The translations under genes and the position numbers were made by a program. From contig NC_133485.1 in NCBI RefSeq assembly GCF_025370935.1, positions 2,557,934-2,621,933 of the forward strand: DNA of 64,000 nt, written 5' to 3'. The DNA comes from Choristoneura fumiferana. Taxonomy: Eukaryota; Arthropoda; Insecta; Lepidoptera; Tortricidae. This document shows, piece by piece, positions 36,101 to 40,836 of this stretch (position 1 is the stretch's first letter; every line of letters starts with the position of its first letter). Under the pieces are notes generated by a model. It was given only the letters and a program-made list of their open reading frames with translations. It did no database searches and was not told the origin of the DNA.

Positions 36101-37533
36101 TTCTGAAAACAGGTATGTACCAAGTAGGTAATGTTTTTCTGTTCCACCCTGACCACATTTCCTATGGTAATTTGAAAACGTTTAAATCTCCGGTAGAGTA
36201 AACAACTTTAATAAATGGACATTTAACGATACCATAAAAGCTTTAAACTAAAAACAAGTAATTCAAACTCAAACTCAAACTCAAATAATTTATTGTTAAT
36301 TATAGGTAAGTACATGTGAAGTTGGAAATCGTATTGAAAAGAACTGCTATAATTTGAATTAAAACAGCAGTTTAGTATTCACTATTCAATCAGACAGAAC
36401 TATTCAGAGAAGCATACGTGGCAGTTCGGCACTAAATACTTATTGTTATTAACTTGTTTTATTATGTCGTGGCAGGTCTCTATGGCACAATGGAGAAGTC
36501 CCAAAATGCTCCAAAAGAAAATAAACCTGAGAAAGTTGCTCGTAAAAGGGCTAGAAAACGAAAAGTTGAAACTGAGACAACCGCCGAAGAGTCGGCGCCC
36601 GCGAAGGACCCTGCCAAAGAAGCTATCAAGCACGACTTCATGCAAGAGATGCAGCGCAAGTTCTCGCAGAGTGAACTGATGGAGGACCACGGAGTCAGTA
36701 CCTAAAGATAGTATATTATATCCATGGTTTTAGTACCAAAAGATATATTTTTTGGTTAGAATCCCTTTAGAATAGATGGTTTACTGCTTACCGTTTACTT
36801 TGCATACATTTCCTGGCTTAGCTAGTATTTATTCATATCTTAGTTGTAGTTTCTATATTTGCTCACTAGATGGCGCTATGGAGTCGCTACACGTAGATTA
36901 AATAGTAATTTTTTTTGACGTTTAACACTAATGGCAATACATCAGGGAATTAAGCCCAACACCACTGTAGTATCTCTTAGTAGTCTGTGTACGTAGTATC
37001 TCTTAGTAGCCTGTGCCCAACACACACAGACGACGGGGGCGGGTTAGGCGTATTTACATGGCGATAATAATATGTACTGTACGCCATTACACCGACTACG
37101 GGCGCGGGTCGGGTCGTGCGTCCGTATACCGCCATATAAATACACCCGTCGCGGGCCCGCGCACGACCCGCACCCGTCGTTTGTGTGTGTTGTGGGCTTT
37201 GATATAGCTCCAATTTTTCGAAGTAAAAAAATGTGTCAATTCGTTTTTATGTTTCAGACAATGATGCGTTACCACATAAAGAATGTGATGCCATACAGCG
37301 AGTTGTTCGCGCTCATGGAAGGCTTGAGGGAAAAGTTCCCGCAACTCATCGAAGACTACACCCTCACCGAAACTACGCTGGAAGAAGTATTCCTTCATTC
37401 GCCAAGGAAACCCACGCAACTAAACCTTAGAAAAATATATACGTACTATTTCGCTTGTAAGCGTCACGTCTTGAAGTTTCATTCACTATTCGTTCATATA
37501 CAAGTAATAATTATTTGTGTGGTTGTACGATAG
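2971..37533 (+). CDS. ABCA: ABCA-subfamily full ABC transporter (ABCA3-like), about 32 exons
   Basis: Full-length ABC transporter of subfamily A, a membrane protein whose family moves lipids across or out of bilayers using ATP. Joining 32 exons gives about 1,697 aa, close to the usual size of 1,700 for ABCA3-type proteins. Order: N-terminal membrane helix, large extracellular loop, TMD1 (about 220-470), NBD1 with Walker A GHNGAGKTT (about 539), Q-loop CPQHN, signature LSGGM (638), Walker B LVLDE (659), H-loop TTHFMEEAD; then TMD2 (about 832-1236), NBD2 with Walker A GVNGAGKST (about 1330), Q-loop CPQFF, signature YSGGC (1430), Walker B ALLDE (about 1451), H-loop TSHSMDE, and the ABCA C-terminal ending LEEVFL. 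An in-frame TAG at 2956 precedes the ATG at 2971. All exon phases chain except 5 to 6, where only a weak donor keeps frame. AATAAA lies about 30 bp after the stop. The exact orthologue name is inference. Confidence 0.93.
3949..4078 (+). CDS. ABCA exon 2
   Basis: Acceptor cttcag|GAG, donor CCAG|gtaacg; 130 nt, leaves phase 1. Encodes the start of the first extracellular loop, including ILYSPETNLTNWLM, which matches the ABCA pattern of a tyrosine-serine-proline stretch after the first helix. Confidence 0.85.
5154..5248 (+). CDS. ABCA exon 3
   Basis: Acceptor gttgcag, donor CAG|gtaaaa; 95 nt, phase 1 to 0. Encodes extracellular loop ending IDAVVLYQ. Confidence 0.82.
5295..5613. repeat. 319 bp fold-back element in ABCA intron 3
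   Basis: Both arms carry gggcatttct, tgtaccctgagttta, actcagtccatgattccgag and acggacacatcc in inverted order with few mismatches. Confidence 0.88.
5613..5700 (-). mobile_element. RTE-type LINE 3' end fragment
   Basis: Minus-strand tail with gggggaggcctaagtccagc, the same 3' end as the LINE fragment at 59730. Confidence 0.6.
5935..6062. repeat. MITE 'gagttcataaac', copy 1
   Basis: Inverted ends gagttcataaacttgtgagc and the complement near 6040-6060; second copy at 21474-21606. Confidence 0.8.
6169..6322 (+). CDS. ABCA exon 4
   Basis: Acceptor tttttcag, donor TTG|gtaagc; 154 nt, phase 0 to 1. Encodes loop segment LNYTIRLGKDF, the ABCA-typical 'YTIR' strand of the extracellular domain. Confidence 0.85.
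6382..6845 (+). mobile_element. tRNA-headed SINE, interrupted by another repeat
   Basis: Head has A-box-like tggcctagtgg and B-box ggttcaaaccccgg; 3' tail cagtgggacgtata. A foreign piece starting actagctgttgcccgcgact (about 6492-6660) splits it. Same family at 12600 and 48207. Confidence 0.75.
8163..8272 (+). CDS. ABCA exon 5, 3' end uncertain
   Basis: Acceptor tatttccag at 8161-8162. Encodes YRLQWAIDIAYLGLQKG, the family 'LQ.AID.AY' segment before TMD1. The strongest donor, ACAG|gtcttc at 8294, gives phase 1 and would put the next exon in a frame with TGA after four codons. The weaker CGG|gttcgt at 8272 keeps frame and is used here. A missed micro-exon or a sequence error would also explain the conflict. 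Confidence 0.6.
8350..8750 (-). repeat. GC-rich interspersed repeat
   Basis: Inverted relative of 2160-2510 (shared gtccactcg, catagtagactac and ggtgacgct-type words). Non-coding; short frames on both strands are by chance. Confidence 0.5.
8859..9069. mobile_element. 211 bp element with 50 bp perfect inverted repeats
   Basis: cttgtccagaaggggcgaat starts an inverted repeat that is perfect for 50 bp (8859-8908 with 9020-9069). CpG-rich, with several GAATTC sites. No coding capacity and no clear target duplication. Confidence 0.85.
9640..9900 (-). mobile_element. tRNA-derived SINE
   Basis: Minus strand: ggatggccaagtggttagag (A box), gggttcgattcccagc (B box and T arm), ending in an AT-rich tail of taaa repeats. 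Second copy at 56855-57117. Confidence 0.8.
10204..10371 (+). CDS. ABCA exon 6
   Basis: Acceptor gtctacag, donor CAG|gtaatt; 168 nt, open only in phase 0. Begins MPMPDVIPLDNDD and includes the helix LGLLIIFTFLMTN at the start of TMD1. Confidence 0.82.
10833..12021. repeat. 1.2 kb fold-back of a lepidopteran repeat
   Basis: Left arm (10833-about 11300) and right arm (about 11337-12021) are inverted copies sharing gtcggacacgc, ctttctagcattgatag, gacagacatggcgaaactat and tagggttccg. A single-arm relative is at 19706-20362, and a fragment at about 3480-3580. Confidence 0.85.
12118..12352 (+). CDS. ABCA exon 7 (TMD1)
   Basis: Acceptor agcacag, donor ACAG|gtgagt; 235 nt, phase 0 to 1. Opens with ELMKMEGVS, the ABCA coupling motif 'LKE.MK.MG', and continues with two hydrophobic helices. 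Confidence 0.9.
12530..13010 (+). repeat. Helitron/Lep1-like repeat split by a SINE
   Basis: cgtctaaaccattgaaccga and, beyond the SINE at 12600-12906, gtacgcggacggagtc and gctag belong together: the same parts are contiguous (opposite half order absent) at about 30150-30307. Class assignment is tentative. Confidence 0.6.
12600..12906 (+). mobile_element. tRNA-headed SINE
   Basis: gtggtggccgagtggtttga and gggttcaaaccccggctc form a tRNA-Ser-like head; 3' end cccagcagtgggacgtatat is shared with LINE tails. Inserted in the repeat at 12530-13010. Confidence 0.85.
13149..13328 (+). CDS. ABCA exon 8 (TMD1)
   Basis: Acceptor atttcag, donor TTTG|gtaagt; 180 nt, phase 1 to 1. Hydrophobic helix ILITVTSFLFYFAPSIF, then a polar loop. 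Confidence 0.88.
13340..13500. repeat. GC-rich MITE-like repeat
   Basis: Shares ccgctccgtgcaaaccgtgt and flanking words with 32880-33015; partly self-complementary. Confidence 0.5.
14284..14570 (+). mobile_element. Poly(A)-tailed repeat family A, copy 1
   Basis: Starts gcaggtggtaggaccttgtg and ends ccagtcgaat followed by an A-rich tail. A frame of about 70 codons on the tailed strand is open and recurs in other copies. Confidence 0.85.
14640..14900 (-). mobile_element. tRNA-like SINE family C
   Basis: Minus strand holds ctgggttcgattcccagcgc; relative of the element at 45242-45440, sharing tail words before and after the T arm. Confidence 0.6.
14996..15174 (+). CDS. ABCA exon 9 (end of TMD1)
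   Basis: Acceptor tatag, donor AAG|gtaaag; 179 nt, phase 1 to 0. Encodes a last TMD1 helix followed by the YLAMVRPGKYGQPMPCNFLC segment, matching the ABCA 'YL..V.PG.YG.P.P..F' signature. Confidence 0.92.
15974..16108 (+). CDS. ABCA exon 10 (linker to NBD1)
   Basis: Acceptor tttgcag, donor AAG|gtttgg; 135 nt, phase 0. Encodes WSYW and an acidic linker ending in IQIINVTK, where NBD1 starts. Confidence 0.9.
16793..16910 (+). CDS. ABCA exon 11 (NBD1 Walker A)
   Basis: Acceptor gtttcag, donor CCG|gtgcgt; 118 nt, phase 0 to 1. Carries VLLGHNGAGKTTLMNIISG, a textbook Walker A for ABCA proteins. Confidence 0.95.
17483..17637 (+). CDS. ABCA exon 12 (NBD1 Q-loop)
   Basis: Acceptor attcacag, donor TTG|gtaagc; 155 nt, phase 1 to 0. 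Contains the Q-loop LGLCPQHNLHF and LTVKEHVVFF. Confidence 0.94.
17826..17992 (+). mobile_element. Repeat family A, 5'-truncated copy
   Basis: Starts at gccagccggtgaaattactg and ends at ccagtcgata without a tail. Confidence 0.8.
18043..18270 (+). CDS. ABCA exon 13 (NBD1 signature and Walker B)
   Basis: Acceptor tgcaatag, donor CTG|gtaaga; 228 nt, phase 0. Carries signature LSGGMKRRL, Walker B VLVLDEP and D-loop SGLD. Its last about 88 bp are the first unit of a tandem array that continues to about 18676. GC content rises sharply from here through the array. Confidence 0.94.
18183..18676 (+). repeat. Tandem duplication of the NBD1 Walker-B exon end
   Basis: The exon 13 end plus its donor and about 25 bp of intron is repeated. 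Donor sequence gtaagacatggag occurs at 18271, 18384, 18498 and 18611, giving units of 113, 114 and 113 bp and a partial last unit with TACTGAACGAG. The first and third full extra units carry a 1 bp deletion (GGGCTGTACTGG against GGGCTCGTACTGG). Reading into them from exon 13 meets TAA at 18385-18387, and using any later donor adds 113, 227 or 340 nt, none a multiple of three. The copies are therefore probably intronic. Confidence 0.93.
18755..18893 (+). CDS. ABCA exon 14 (NBD1 H-loop)
   Basis: Acceptor gtcgtag, donor ATCG|gtgagt; 139 nt, phase 0 to 1. Contains the switch histidine in LLTTHFMEEADALADRIA. Confidence 0.94.
19059..19308 (+). CDS. ABCA exon 15 (regulatory domain after NBD1)
   Basis: Acceptor ttaccag, donor GAC|gtaaga; 250 nt, phase 1 to 2. 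Starts GSGYRLTF and ends NLEEVFM, the ABCA motif closing the first regulatory domain. GC-rich, unlike the AT-rich flanks. Confidence 0.93.
19706..20362 (+). repeat. Single-arm copy of the 10833-12021 repeat
   Basis: tagggttccgtag, tagtttcgccatgtctc, gtacctcccatagac and gacacgctcatggccggttt match the right arm of the fold-back. Confidence 0.8.
20482..20543 (+). CDS. ABCA exon 16
   Basis: Acceptor tttctcag, donor CCAG|gtttga; 62 nt, phase 2 to 1. Short linker exon encoding LCSDVTSKFETDQ between the two halves. The phase match on both sides supports it. Confidence 0.78.
21474..21606. repeat. MITE 'gagttcataaac', copy 2
   Basis: acagtcgagttcataaac at one end and cgaactcgactgta at the other. Confidence 0.85.
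22000..22112 (+). CDS. ABCA exon 17 (start of TMD2)
   Basis: Acceptor ttatgcag, donor CTG|gtatgt; 113 nt, phase 1 to 0. Encodes KLTGRKLCSRQFTFLLKRQF, the family pattern 'L.G..L..QQF.AL..KR' at the start of the second half. Confidence 0.86.
22537..22795 (+). repeat. Interspersed repeat 'aaaacggctgaaccgatttt'
   Basis: Relatives at about 44165-44350 (minus) and 63890-64000 (plus, cut by the window end). Confidence 0.7.
23028..23167. repeat. MITE 'GGGGCTGTTTCACC', copy 1
   Basis: 140 bp palindrome with ggggctgtttcaccatccat and its complement, TA on both sides. Copies at 28469-28606 and, diverged, 39961-40053. Confidence 0.88.
23624..23783 (+). CDS. ABCA exon 18 (first TMD2 helix)
   Basis: Acceptor aattttag, donor GACG|gttagc; 160 nt, phase 0 to 1. 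Starts QAFLPVLIICLLA, the expected helix after exon 17, then a proline-rich extracellular stretch (DSPPPALVAL). A palindromic MITE starts 10 bp after the donor. Confidence 0.78.
23793..23912. repeat. Palindromic MITE 'GGGCTACTACGAA'
   Basis: Near-perfect copy beginning 10 bp after the donor of ABCA exon 18. Confidence 0.9.
24243..24505 (-). mobile_element. Repeat family A copy
   Basis: Minus orientation, tail side at attcgactggatggcaaacg. Confidence 0.82.
24640..24719 (+). CDS. ABCA exon 19
   Basis: Acceptor tttttgcag, donor AAG|gttcat; 80 nt, phase 1 to 0. Encodes SLDITTISSIDSTV, comparable to the ABCA 'PSL.M.L..Y..T.V' strand of the second extracellular domain. Confidence 0.75.
25584..25746 (+). 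CDS. ABCA exon 20
   Basis: Acceptor catagcag, donor TTGG|gtaagt; 163 nt, phase 0 to 1. Encodes HTTFRLLANALAAST and a following hydrophobic segment, the loop-to-membrane part of TMD2. Confidence 0.83.
25795..26075 (-). mobile_element. Repeat family A copy, full length
   Basis: Minus orientation; complete from the T-run before tcgactggatggc to ctaccacctgc. The family's short frame is open. Confidence 0.85.
26197..26789. mobile_element. TTAA-flanked MITE with a nested second element
   Basis: TTAA target sites and ends CCTCTTCGCCGCCA and TGGCGGTGAAGAGG type inverted repeats, as in piggyBac-like non-autonomous elements. An inner element (about 26253-26628) with ends gggctatcg and cgatagccc interrupts it; empty versions are at 38967-39167 and 39571-39769. 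Confidence 0.8.
26980..27290. repeat. Unclassified repeat-like stretch in ABCA intron 20
   Basis: Begins gaaagaaagaaaggtttatt with repeated ctaaaacta words, suggesting a retroelement tail on the minus strand. A 66-codon frame with many cysteines is present but has no splice sites or homology I recognise. Confidence 0.35.
27313..27534 (+). CDS. ABCA exon 21 (TMD2)
   Basis: Acceptor gtttcag, donor TTAA|gtaagt; 222 nt, phase 1 to 1. Encodes ERATGTRHIHLMCG (coupling-helix pattern 'ER....KH.Q..SG') followed by the WTATLVTHIFLGILFFIL helix. Confidence 0.9.
27918..28040 (+). CDS. ABCA exon 22 (TMD2)
   Basis: Acceptor tgtttag, donor TTTA|gtaagt; 123 nt, phase 1 to 1. Two hydrophobic helices including SSSVILLLALMAMCS. 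Confidence 0.88.
28469..28606. repeat. MITE 'GGGGCTGTTTCACC', copy 2
   Basis: Shares tctgtctattcgaacaaa and agacggcatcacattta; ends 36 bp before ABCA exon 23. Confidence 0.8.
28643..28897 (+). CDS. ABCA exon 23 (TMD2)
   Basis: Acceptor ctttcag, donor TGTG|gtgagt; 255 nt, phase 1 to 1. Contains the YYVCVILSYVVPYHTMVMAL helix and a cysteine-bearing loop ending ADACC. Confidence 0.9.
29481..29919 (+). repeat. 74 bp minisatellite, six units
   Basis: Units starting acaattctcc at 29481, 29555, 29629, 29703, 29777 and 29851, each 74 bp and differing by only a few substitutions. No variable spacers separate them. The array lies inside the ABCA intron and ends about 60 bp before exon 24. Confidence 0.95.
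29979..30076 (+). CDS. ABCA exon 24 (TMD2)
   Basis: Acceptor tatttag, donor TCC|gtaagt; 98 nt, phase 1 to 0. Ends in the helix GVLILACQFVVYS, the last TMD2 membrane segment together with exon 25. Confidence 0.88.
30120..30310 (-). repeat. Helitron/Lep1-like repeat
   Basis: Contains cgtctaaaccgctaaaccga, gtatacagatagtttga and cgcggacggaatcgcgggca followed by acagctag, the common 'ctagctgttgcccgcg' terminus of this repeat class. Confidence 0.65.
30548..30692 (+). CDS. ABCA exon 25
   Basis: Acceptor gtttag, donor AAAC|gtaagc; 145 nt, phase 0 to 1. Completes the last helix (VLLLLADHGLF) and enters the cytosolic linker with EKEYVEETVQ, the family 'V..E...V' motif. Confidence 0.9.
31295..31485. 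repeat. GC-rich palindrome with TTAA ends, copy 1
   Basis: ttaagcccaacacacacga and its complement at the other end; centre gccatcacaccgatgg. Copy 2 at 36950-37200. Confidence 0.85.
32726..32839 (+). CDS. ABCA exon 26 (start of NBD2)
   Basis: Acceptor gttgcag, donor AAAG|gtaaat; 114 nt, phase 1 to 1. Encodes HGVHKRFKTCPWKSYHAVKG, the first strands of NBD2. Confidence 0.9.
33100..33236 (+). CDS. ABCA exon 27 (NBD2 Walker A)
   Basis: Acceptor atgtcag, donor AAG|gtacag; 137 nt, phase 1 to 0. Carries GLLGVNGAGKSTTFKML, the NBD2 Walker A. Confidence 0.95.
33626..33773 (+). CDS. ABCA exon 28 (NBD2 Q-loop)
   Basis: Acceptor cccccag, donor GTCG|gtgagt; 148 nt, phase 0 to 1. Contains LSYCPQFFGLDDFLTGRQNL, the NBD2 Q-loop. 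Confidence 0.94.
34286..34493 (+). CDS. ABCA exon 29 (NBD2 signature and Walker B)
   Basis: Acceptor ggtgcag; donor is CATAG|gcaagt, a GC donor; 208 nt, phase 1 to 2. Carries signature TYSGGCARRL, Walker B ALLDEPTAGVD and the start of the H-loop (VTSH). The signature has C and A where the family usually has N and K. Decayed copies follow downstream. Confidence 0.88.
34520..34853 (+). pseudogene. Decayed tandem copies of ABCA exon 29
   Basis: At least three degenerate copies of the Walker-B region follow the functional exon. The anchor acagtccg recurs at about 34371, 34532 and 34679. The first copy runs on to GTCGCATAGgtaagt (a normal GT donor), but frame is broken by indels and it lacks the signature part. 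Another short fragment (CTGGACGAGCCTACCGCC) is at about 34806. Not coding. Confidence 0.85.
34860..34985 (-). mobile_element. LINE 3' end fragment
   Basis: ctgttggacataggcctccc and gcttgaacatgacctt belong to the minus-strand 3' end of an RTE-type LINE. Lies among the decayed ABCA exon copies. Confidence 0.6.
35446..35494 (+). pseudogene. Further fragment of ABCA exon 29
   Basis: The stretch after 35446 reads like the NBD2 Walker-B region (GCTCTGCTCGATGAGGCC), with the proline of DEPT changed, and breaks off after about 50 bp. No usable splice sites bound it. It lies shortly before exon 30. Confidence 0.7.
35527..35666 (+). CDS. ABCA exon 30 (NBD2 H-loop end)
   Basis: Acceptor tttccag, donor TTCA|gtaagt; 140 nt, phase 2 to 1. 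Continues the H-loop as SMDEIEALCERMIIMSGG and ends FKLFQEF. The phase-2 start fits only the GC donor of exon 29. Confidence 0.93.
36476..36693 (+). CDS. ABCA exon 31 (charged insert)
   Basis: Acceptor gtggcag, donor GGA|gtcagt; 218 nt, phase 1 to 0. Encodes a strongly basic run (KVARKRARKRKVE) and then an acidic and lysine-rich stretch before HDFMQEMQRKF. This is longer and more charged than the family usually shows between NBD2 and the C-terminal domain. The donor is gtcagt; reading on would meet a stop two codons later. Confidence 0.82.
36950..37200. repeat. GC-rich palindrome with TTAA end, copy 2
   Basis: Same family as 31295-31485, with tgtgcccaacacacac and gtgtgtgttgtgggctt; ends 57 bp before the last ABCA exon. 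Confidence 0.8.
37258..37533 (+). CDS. ABCA exon 32 (C-terminal exon)
   Basis: Acceptor gtttcag; 276 nt, phase 0, stop TAG at 37531. Encodes RYHIKNVMPYSELFALMEGL, IEDYTLTETTLEEVFL, the ABCA C-terminal motif, and a hydrophobic tail (FVHIQVIIICVVV). Confidence 0.93.
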   Translation, partial: TMMRYHIKNVMPYSELFALMEGLREKFPQLIEDYTLTETTLEEVFLHSPRKPTQLNLRKIYTYYFACKRHVLKFHSLFVHIQVIIICVVVR

Positions 37534-37564
37534 ACATTCTCTTTCGATAGTCGAATTTACTCCC

Positions 37565-37570
37565 AAATAA
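37565..37570 (+). terminator. Candidate poly(A) signal of the ABCA gene
   Basis: AATAAA about 32 bp after the ABCA stop codon. Further AT-rich signals follow near 37790. Confidence 0.5.
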
Positions 37571-38025
37571 AAGAGTAGAAACGGATGAGAGGATAGGAAA
37601 CTATTTTGATAAATGTTGCCATATTCAATTATTTTCCGTCAAAAATGAGCCAGATACGTAGAAAGTGGCGCATTCATCTAATTTCTACTCATTTGAGTGT
37701 CCAGTTGTTTGCGTACTTATTTATATTTTGTAAGTTGGTTCACATTTAGTTGTCCTGTAAATAATAAATTATGTTTATTTAATATCTTTAAATAAAGTTA
37801 TATGGCATTTTAAGAATCGTTTATTTGGTTAATATGCAACTGCAGGAGTAGGTACAAGGCAATAAATATTAAGTGTACGTAACTTATCATTGCCAAATTA
37901 ATTATAGTCACACACAAGTGCTTGTTGTACTTTTTGAGTATGGCAACAATTTTGTGTAAAAATTCTAAATTCTTTCATCTATTGTATTCTCTTCATGCCT
38001 ACTGCTTCTTTGCAATGCTTTTCCA

Positions 38026-38275
38026 TCTTGCTGTCTAATCCTGCCGTGAAGCAGCAGTGCTTGCACTGTTGTGTTTCGGCGTGGAGAGTAAGACAGCCGG
38101 TGAAATTACTGGCACTTGAGGTACCCCATCTTAGGCCTCTAAGTTGGCAAACGCATCTGCAATCCCCCTGGTGTTGCAGGTGTCTATGGGCGGTGGTGAT
38201 CTCTTACCATCAGGAGACCCACTTGCTCGTTTGCCATTTGCCATCCAGTCGAATAAAAAACAAAGAAAAAGAAAA
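38026..38275 (+). mobile_element. Repeat family A copy
   Basis: Plus orientation, begins ttgctgtctaatcctgccgt, ends ccagtcgaat and an A-rich tail. Confidence 0.85.
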
Positions 38276-38966
38276 ACGACCAATTGAATACAGCATTAGG
38301 TTAAATTTAAATAAAATACCATTAAACATTTCATATTTTATTATTTTTCTATTCATATCTCATTAGCAAGATAATTAATAATTTAGCTATTTATAGAGCA
38401 CAATATCTATACAGAATCACTGTAGCTTTGGTGGCAACGCCTAGGAATGTAGTGTGATTCATTAGGAGCAAAATACTATGGGCACCATTTTTTAATTCTA
38501 CTCTAGTTTAACACCTCAAAATGCACTATTACAATTGCTATTGCTAAGGTACTAAGGTTGCTTGCTTATGTCTTATAAGGTAGAGGCGATTTAGCGACCA
38601 CATGCATTGATTTGAAAATTCAACCTTATTGTTTTTTATCATCCCTTTGTCAATTATAATTTTAAACATAAAACTAAGTAATTTTTTTTGCTGCAAGTAA
38701 TGCTAAGGGTATCGATACAAATACTCAATAGTACTATGAAAGAATGGTAAAGAATGTGCTTCTACACCTTTACATGACATTAAGACATTCTAAGCATAAA
38801 GCAGGTGGTTTCGTTTTTATATAGTCTTGGTATTAAATTTGAGATGACAGAAACACCCTTAACCTCTAGTATGCTCAGGATGCGAATCCGTGCCAAATTT
38901 AATATCTATCTAGGCTAGGCTATTTTTTGTCCTTTAAATCAGCAGGTATTTTGTGCTTATTAAAGG

Positions 38967-39167
38967 TTAACCTCTTCACCACCACAAAACAAACAAAGTG
39001 ACGTGCTCTGTACACCACAGAAAAATCCACGAATCAACTTGATTTTTAATTCCATTGAAGAAGGATTAATTTAGAGTTGAATGTTGGTCATGTATACGAT
39101 GACCTTGGCGTGTGCGGCATTCTATTGGCTGTCACGACTGAATGACTCTGGCGGTGAAGAGGTTTAA
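38967..39167. mobile_element. TTAA-flanked MITE (empty site version 1)
   Basis: ttaacctcttcaccacca to ctggcggtgaagaggttt, about 200 bp, lacking the inner element found at 26253-26628. Confidence 0.78.
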
Positions 39168-39570
39168 AAAATGTTGTATTTTGTAGTTACCACATACGAG
39201 GGTTAAGGATGAATTTATACTGTAAATGACAAACTATATTAGGTAGGTATATTCAATAATGGCAAAAACATGGCAACTGCATAAAAAATGCAAATTAGTG
39301 CTTGATTATTGATTGTTTTTGTTATATTGTGCTTTAGGCTCAGGTGAAGTTATAATTTGTAAAGTACCTAGGAAGGTCACAGAAGCTACCAGCTACTACA
39401 TAAATCATTTAAAACAATGACATTTACTTTTTCTTATCTTCTCATTTAAACAGTTGCTATTGGTGTAGCAATACAGCCAATCTGTGACAATAGTACATAC
39501 TTGACACCATTCAATAATAATTCTAACACAAAACTCGAATACAAAAACTTTATTTTAGCCATGGAAACCA

Positions 39571-39769
39571 TTAAACTCTTCAGTGCCACAAAACATATGA
39601 AGTGACATGCTCTGTATGCCGCAGAAAACCAGCAACAAATCAACTGGTGTGTTAATTCCATGGCAGAAGGATTAATTTCAAGTTGAATGCTGGTTATATA
39701 AAGATGACCGTGGCATGTGAGGCATTCCATTGGCTGTCACAACTGGATGACTGGCGGTGAAGAGGTTAA
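39571..39769. mobile_element. TTAA-flanked MITE (empty site version 2)
   Basis: 199 bp from ttaaactcttcagtgcca to tggcggtgaagaggttaa; a close relative of 38967-39167. Confidence 0.8.
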
Positions 39770-39960
39770 TTTTCATTTATCACTAAAGTTTGAGTTTTAA
39801 GTACTTTAAGATAAATAAATTGTCAATTGAGTTGGCATATAGAGATCTCTCGGGTTGTTATCGCCATACAAAATCATTGGGAGAATTATGTTCTGACGGT
39901 TAATGAAGAGTATGTCAATTGATTGGTGTCAAATAAAATATACTACTGCTGCATATCTAA

Positions 39961-40053
39961 GGCCTGTTTCACCACTCTGTGGTGCCATCTCTATTTATTT
40001 TGTCTGAATAAACAGAGACAAATCGCACAAAATTTATCAATAGAAACAGGCCC
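39961..40053. repeat. MITE 'GGGGCTGTTTCACC', short diverged copy
   Basis: ggcctgtttcaccactc and gaaacaggccc as ends. Confidence 0.6.
39994..39999 (-). terminator. Candidate poly(A) signal of the UMP-CMP kinase gene
   Basis: AATAAA on the minus strand (TTTATT on plus) about 200 bp past the stop, inside a MITE-like repeat. Nearer canonical signals were not seen. Confidence 0.3.
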
Positions 40054-40197
40054 TTAATCATTTAAACCGTTCAAGCTCATCCACATTCCATGGTAGTTAA
40101 AGATCAATGAACTTCATTATTATTCCTAGCACAGGACAAGACAATGCATCACAGTCAAACACCGTTACGACAAATTGAACTATATAATGGTAGAGCT

Positions 40198-40836
40198 CTA
40201 TGCAGCTATCCGCTTGGTATCATTGAATACTTTTTTTACGCTATCAAAGACTTCTTCGGGGCTGACTTCAGCATCGATCCGACGCACAAGCCCCTGCTGG
40301 TCGTAGTGCTGTATGATGGGCATGGTCTCATTCAGGTAAGTGTTAAATCTCTTGTGTAAGCTCTCGAGGTTGTCGTCCGAGCGGCCGCTGCCTGCCGCAC
40401 CGCGCCCCAAGCATCGCTCCGTGCACAGATCTCGCGAACACTCGAAGAAAAGTATGAACTGGAGTTTAGTCTTGTCGGACATAACGCGCTCCCAACCGTC
40501 CAAGTTGTCCTTGTTGCGAGGGAAGCCGTCGATCAGGAAGCGCGTTTTGCCGGATAACTGCATGGCCTTGTGGAGGAGCGAGCACGTAACCTCAACGGGC
40601 ACAATCTCGCCGTTGCGTATTTTTTCTTCTATCATCTCTCCGTACTCGGAGCCCGGGCGCTGGCGCTCCTCGCGCAGCAAATCGCCTGCGGAGAGGTGCA
40701 CGTAGTCGTACTCTTTGGAAATCAGCGAGCATTGCGTGCCCTTGCCGGAGCCGGGCGCTCCCAGCACAAATACCACGTCAGGCACCATTTTGTTGAATAA
40801 AACTGAAAAGCGGCGGAGCACACGATCCAGCATCAA
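40198..40836 (-). CDS. CMPK1: UMP-CMP kinase, single exon
   Basis: Transfers phosphate from ATP to UMP, CMP and dCMP; cytosolic in most animals. The 212-aa frame has the P-loop LGAPGSGKGTQC, nucleoside-monophosphate segment LSAGDLLREER, GEIVPVEVT, DGFPRNKDNLDGW (UMP/CMP kinase rather than adenylate kinase), the LID with GSGRSDDN, and PIIQHYDQQG. Human CMPK1 has 196 aa; the extra 16 residues (basic, hydrophobic) lie before a second ATG at 40788 that matches the family start and may be the true one. No introns, frame intact, all catalytic residues present. It is convergent with the Kunitz gene across a 1.3 kb spacer. It could be an expressed retrocopy. Confidence 0.93.
   Translation of the reverse strand: MMLDRVLRRFSVLFNKMVPDVVFVLGAPGSGKGTQCSLISKEYDYVHLSAGDLLREERQRPGSEYGEMIEEKIRNGEIVPVEVTCSLLHKAMQLSGKTRFLIDGFPRNKDNLDGWERVMSDKTKLQFILFFECSRDLCTERCLGRGAAGSGRSDDNLESLHKRFNTYLNETMPIIQHYDQQGLVRRIDAEVSPEEVFDSVKKVFNDTKRIAA

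Larger units (their letters stand above)
37534..40197. other. Spacer between ABCA and the UMP-CMP kinase
   Basis: No gene recognised. Holds the ABCA 3' UTR, a family A repeat (38026-38275), two TTAA-flanked MITEs (38967, 39571) and a MITE at 39961-40053. The remainder is plain AT-rich DNA. Confidence 0.6.
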
